In this document: positions 63,026 to 64,000 of the stretch, one piece after another
How the letters are laid out: each line of letters begins with the position of its first letter
How positions within the stretch are numbered: position 1 is the first letter of the stretch
Assembly (NCBI RefSeq): GCF_003003285.1
Contig: NZ_PVTP01000009.1
Span: forward strand, 62,001-126,000
DNA length: 64,000 nucleotides
Source of the DNA: Yoonia maritima
Lineage (GTDB): Bacteria; Pseudomonadota; Alphaproteobacteria; Rhodobacterales; Rhodobacteraceae
Direction of reading: 5' to 3'
Made by a program: the position numbers and the translations under genes
Notes under the pieces: generated by a model
Told to the model about the DNA's origin: nothing
Seen by the model: only the letters and a program-made list of their open reading frames with translations
Database searches by the model: none

Positions 63026-64000
<975 letters not shown>

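Overview
The window is a contiguous stretch of an alphaproteobacterial chromosome, most likely from the marine Roseobacter group (Rhodobacteraceae). This is inferred from the bztABCD amino-acid ABC operon, three sets of TRAP transporter genes, the ATP12-type chaperone, the DUF1127 and TIGR02466 proteins, the protein sequences of the ribosomal genes and a moderate G+C content. No tRNA, rRNA, CRISPR array or insertion sequence was recognised.

Region 1 (1-16.9 kb, + strand) is the S10-spc-alpha ribosomal superoperon from the end of rplD to rplQ, including secY, adk and rpoA. It is broken three times by non-ribosomal genes with their own terminators: a YdeI-like gene plus a HEPN-type gene between rplW and rplB; a peptidoglycan-binding-domain gene plus an opposite-strand TIGR02466 oxygenase between rplP and rpmC; and a GFA-domain gene plus a DUF1127 gene between rpmD and rplO. 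Candidate promoters restart ribosomal transcription after each break. Two CTAG-centred palindromes follow adk, just upstream of a candidate rpsM promoter.

Region 2 (17-31.7 kb) is housekeeping. rarA-fluC-rluC-HAD-ATP12 is a tightly packed + strand run. It is followed by bztABCD (glutamate/glutamine/aspartate/asparagine uptake) and a DUF3885 gene. On the - strand lies yidC-engB-argB-ferredoxin-like-sixA, with a 57-residue ORF upstream of yidC.

Region 3 (31.9-40.1 kb) looks like a sulfide/persulfide module. A - strand operon encodes a DUF2892 membrane protein, an ETHE1-like persulfide dioxygenase, a fusion of a DUF442 domain with a type II sulfide:quinone oxidoreductase, and a SulP transporter. 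A Crp/Fnr regulator with three cysteines precedes it, and divergent from that regulator is a cytochrome bd oxidase (cydAB) with a 34-residue DUF2474 subunit. The inferred logic is that sulfide electrons enter the quinone pool and leave through a sulfide-resistant oxidase.

Region 4 (40.3-43.1 kb, - strand) holds an orphan TRAP binding protein and a PstS-like/OmpA fusion protein.

Region 5 (43.3-64 kb) is an aromatic-compound catabolic region. A TetR regulator with two operator-like repeats faces an operon for a shikimate/quinate dehydrogenase, a TRAP transporter, QuiC-type dehydroshikimate dehydratase, a beta-keto acid cleavage enzyme (BKACE), PcaD and PcaB. The operon could take shikimate or quinate to protocatechuate and on to beta-ketoadipate, with BKACE possibly replacing PcaIJ/PcaF. 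Next is a hydroxycinnamate operon: SDR, crotonase, TRAP transporter, MarR regulator, feruloyl-CoA synthase, amidohydrolase and acyl-CoA dehydrogenase. The window ends with pcaQ (- strand) divergent from pobA, which is cut by the window edge. pcaHG and pcaC are not in the window and must be supplied from elsewhere.
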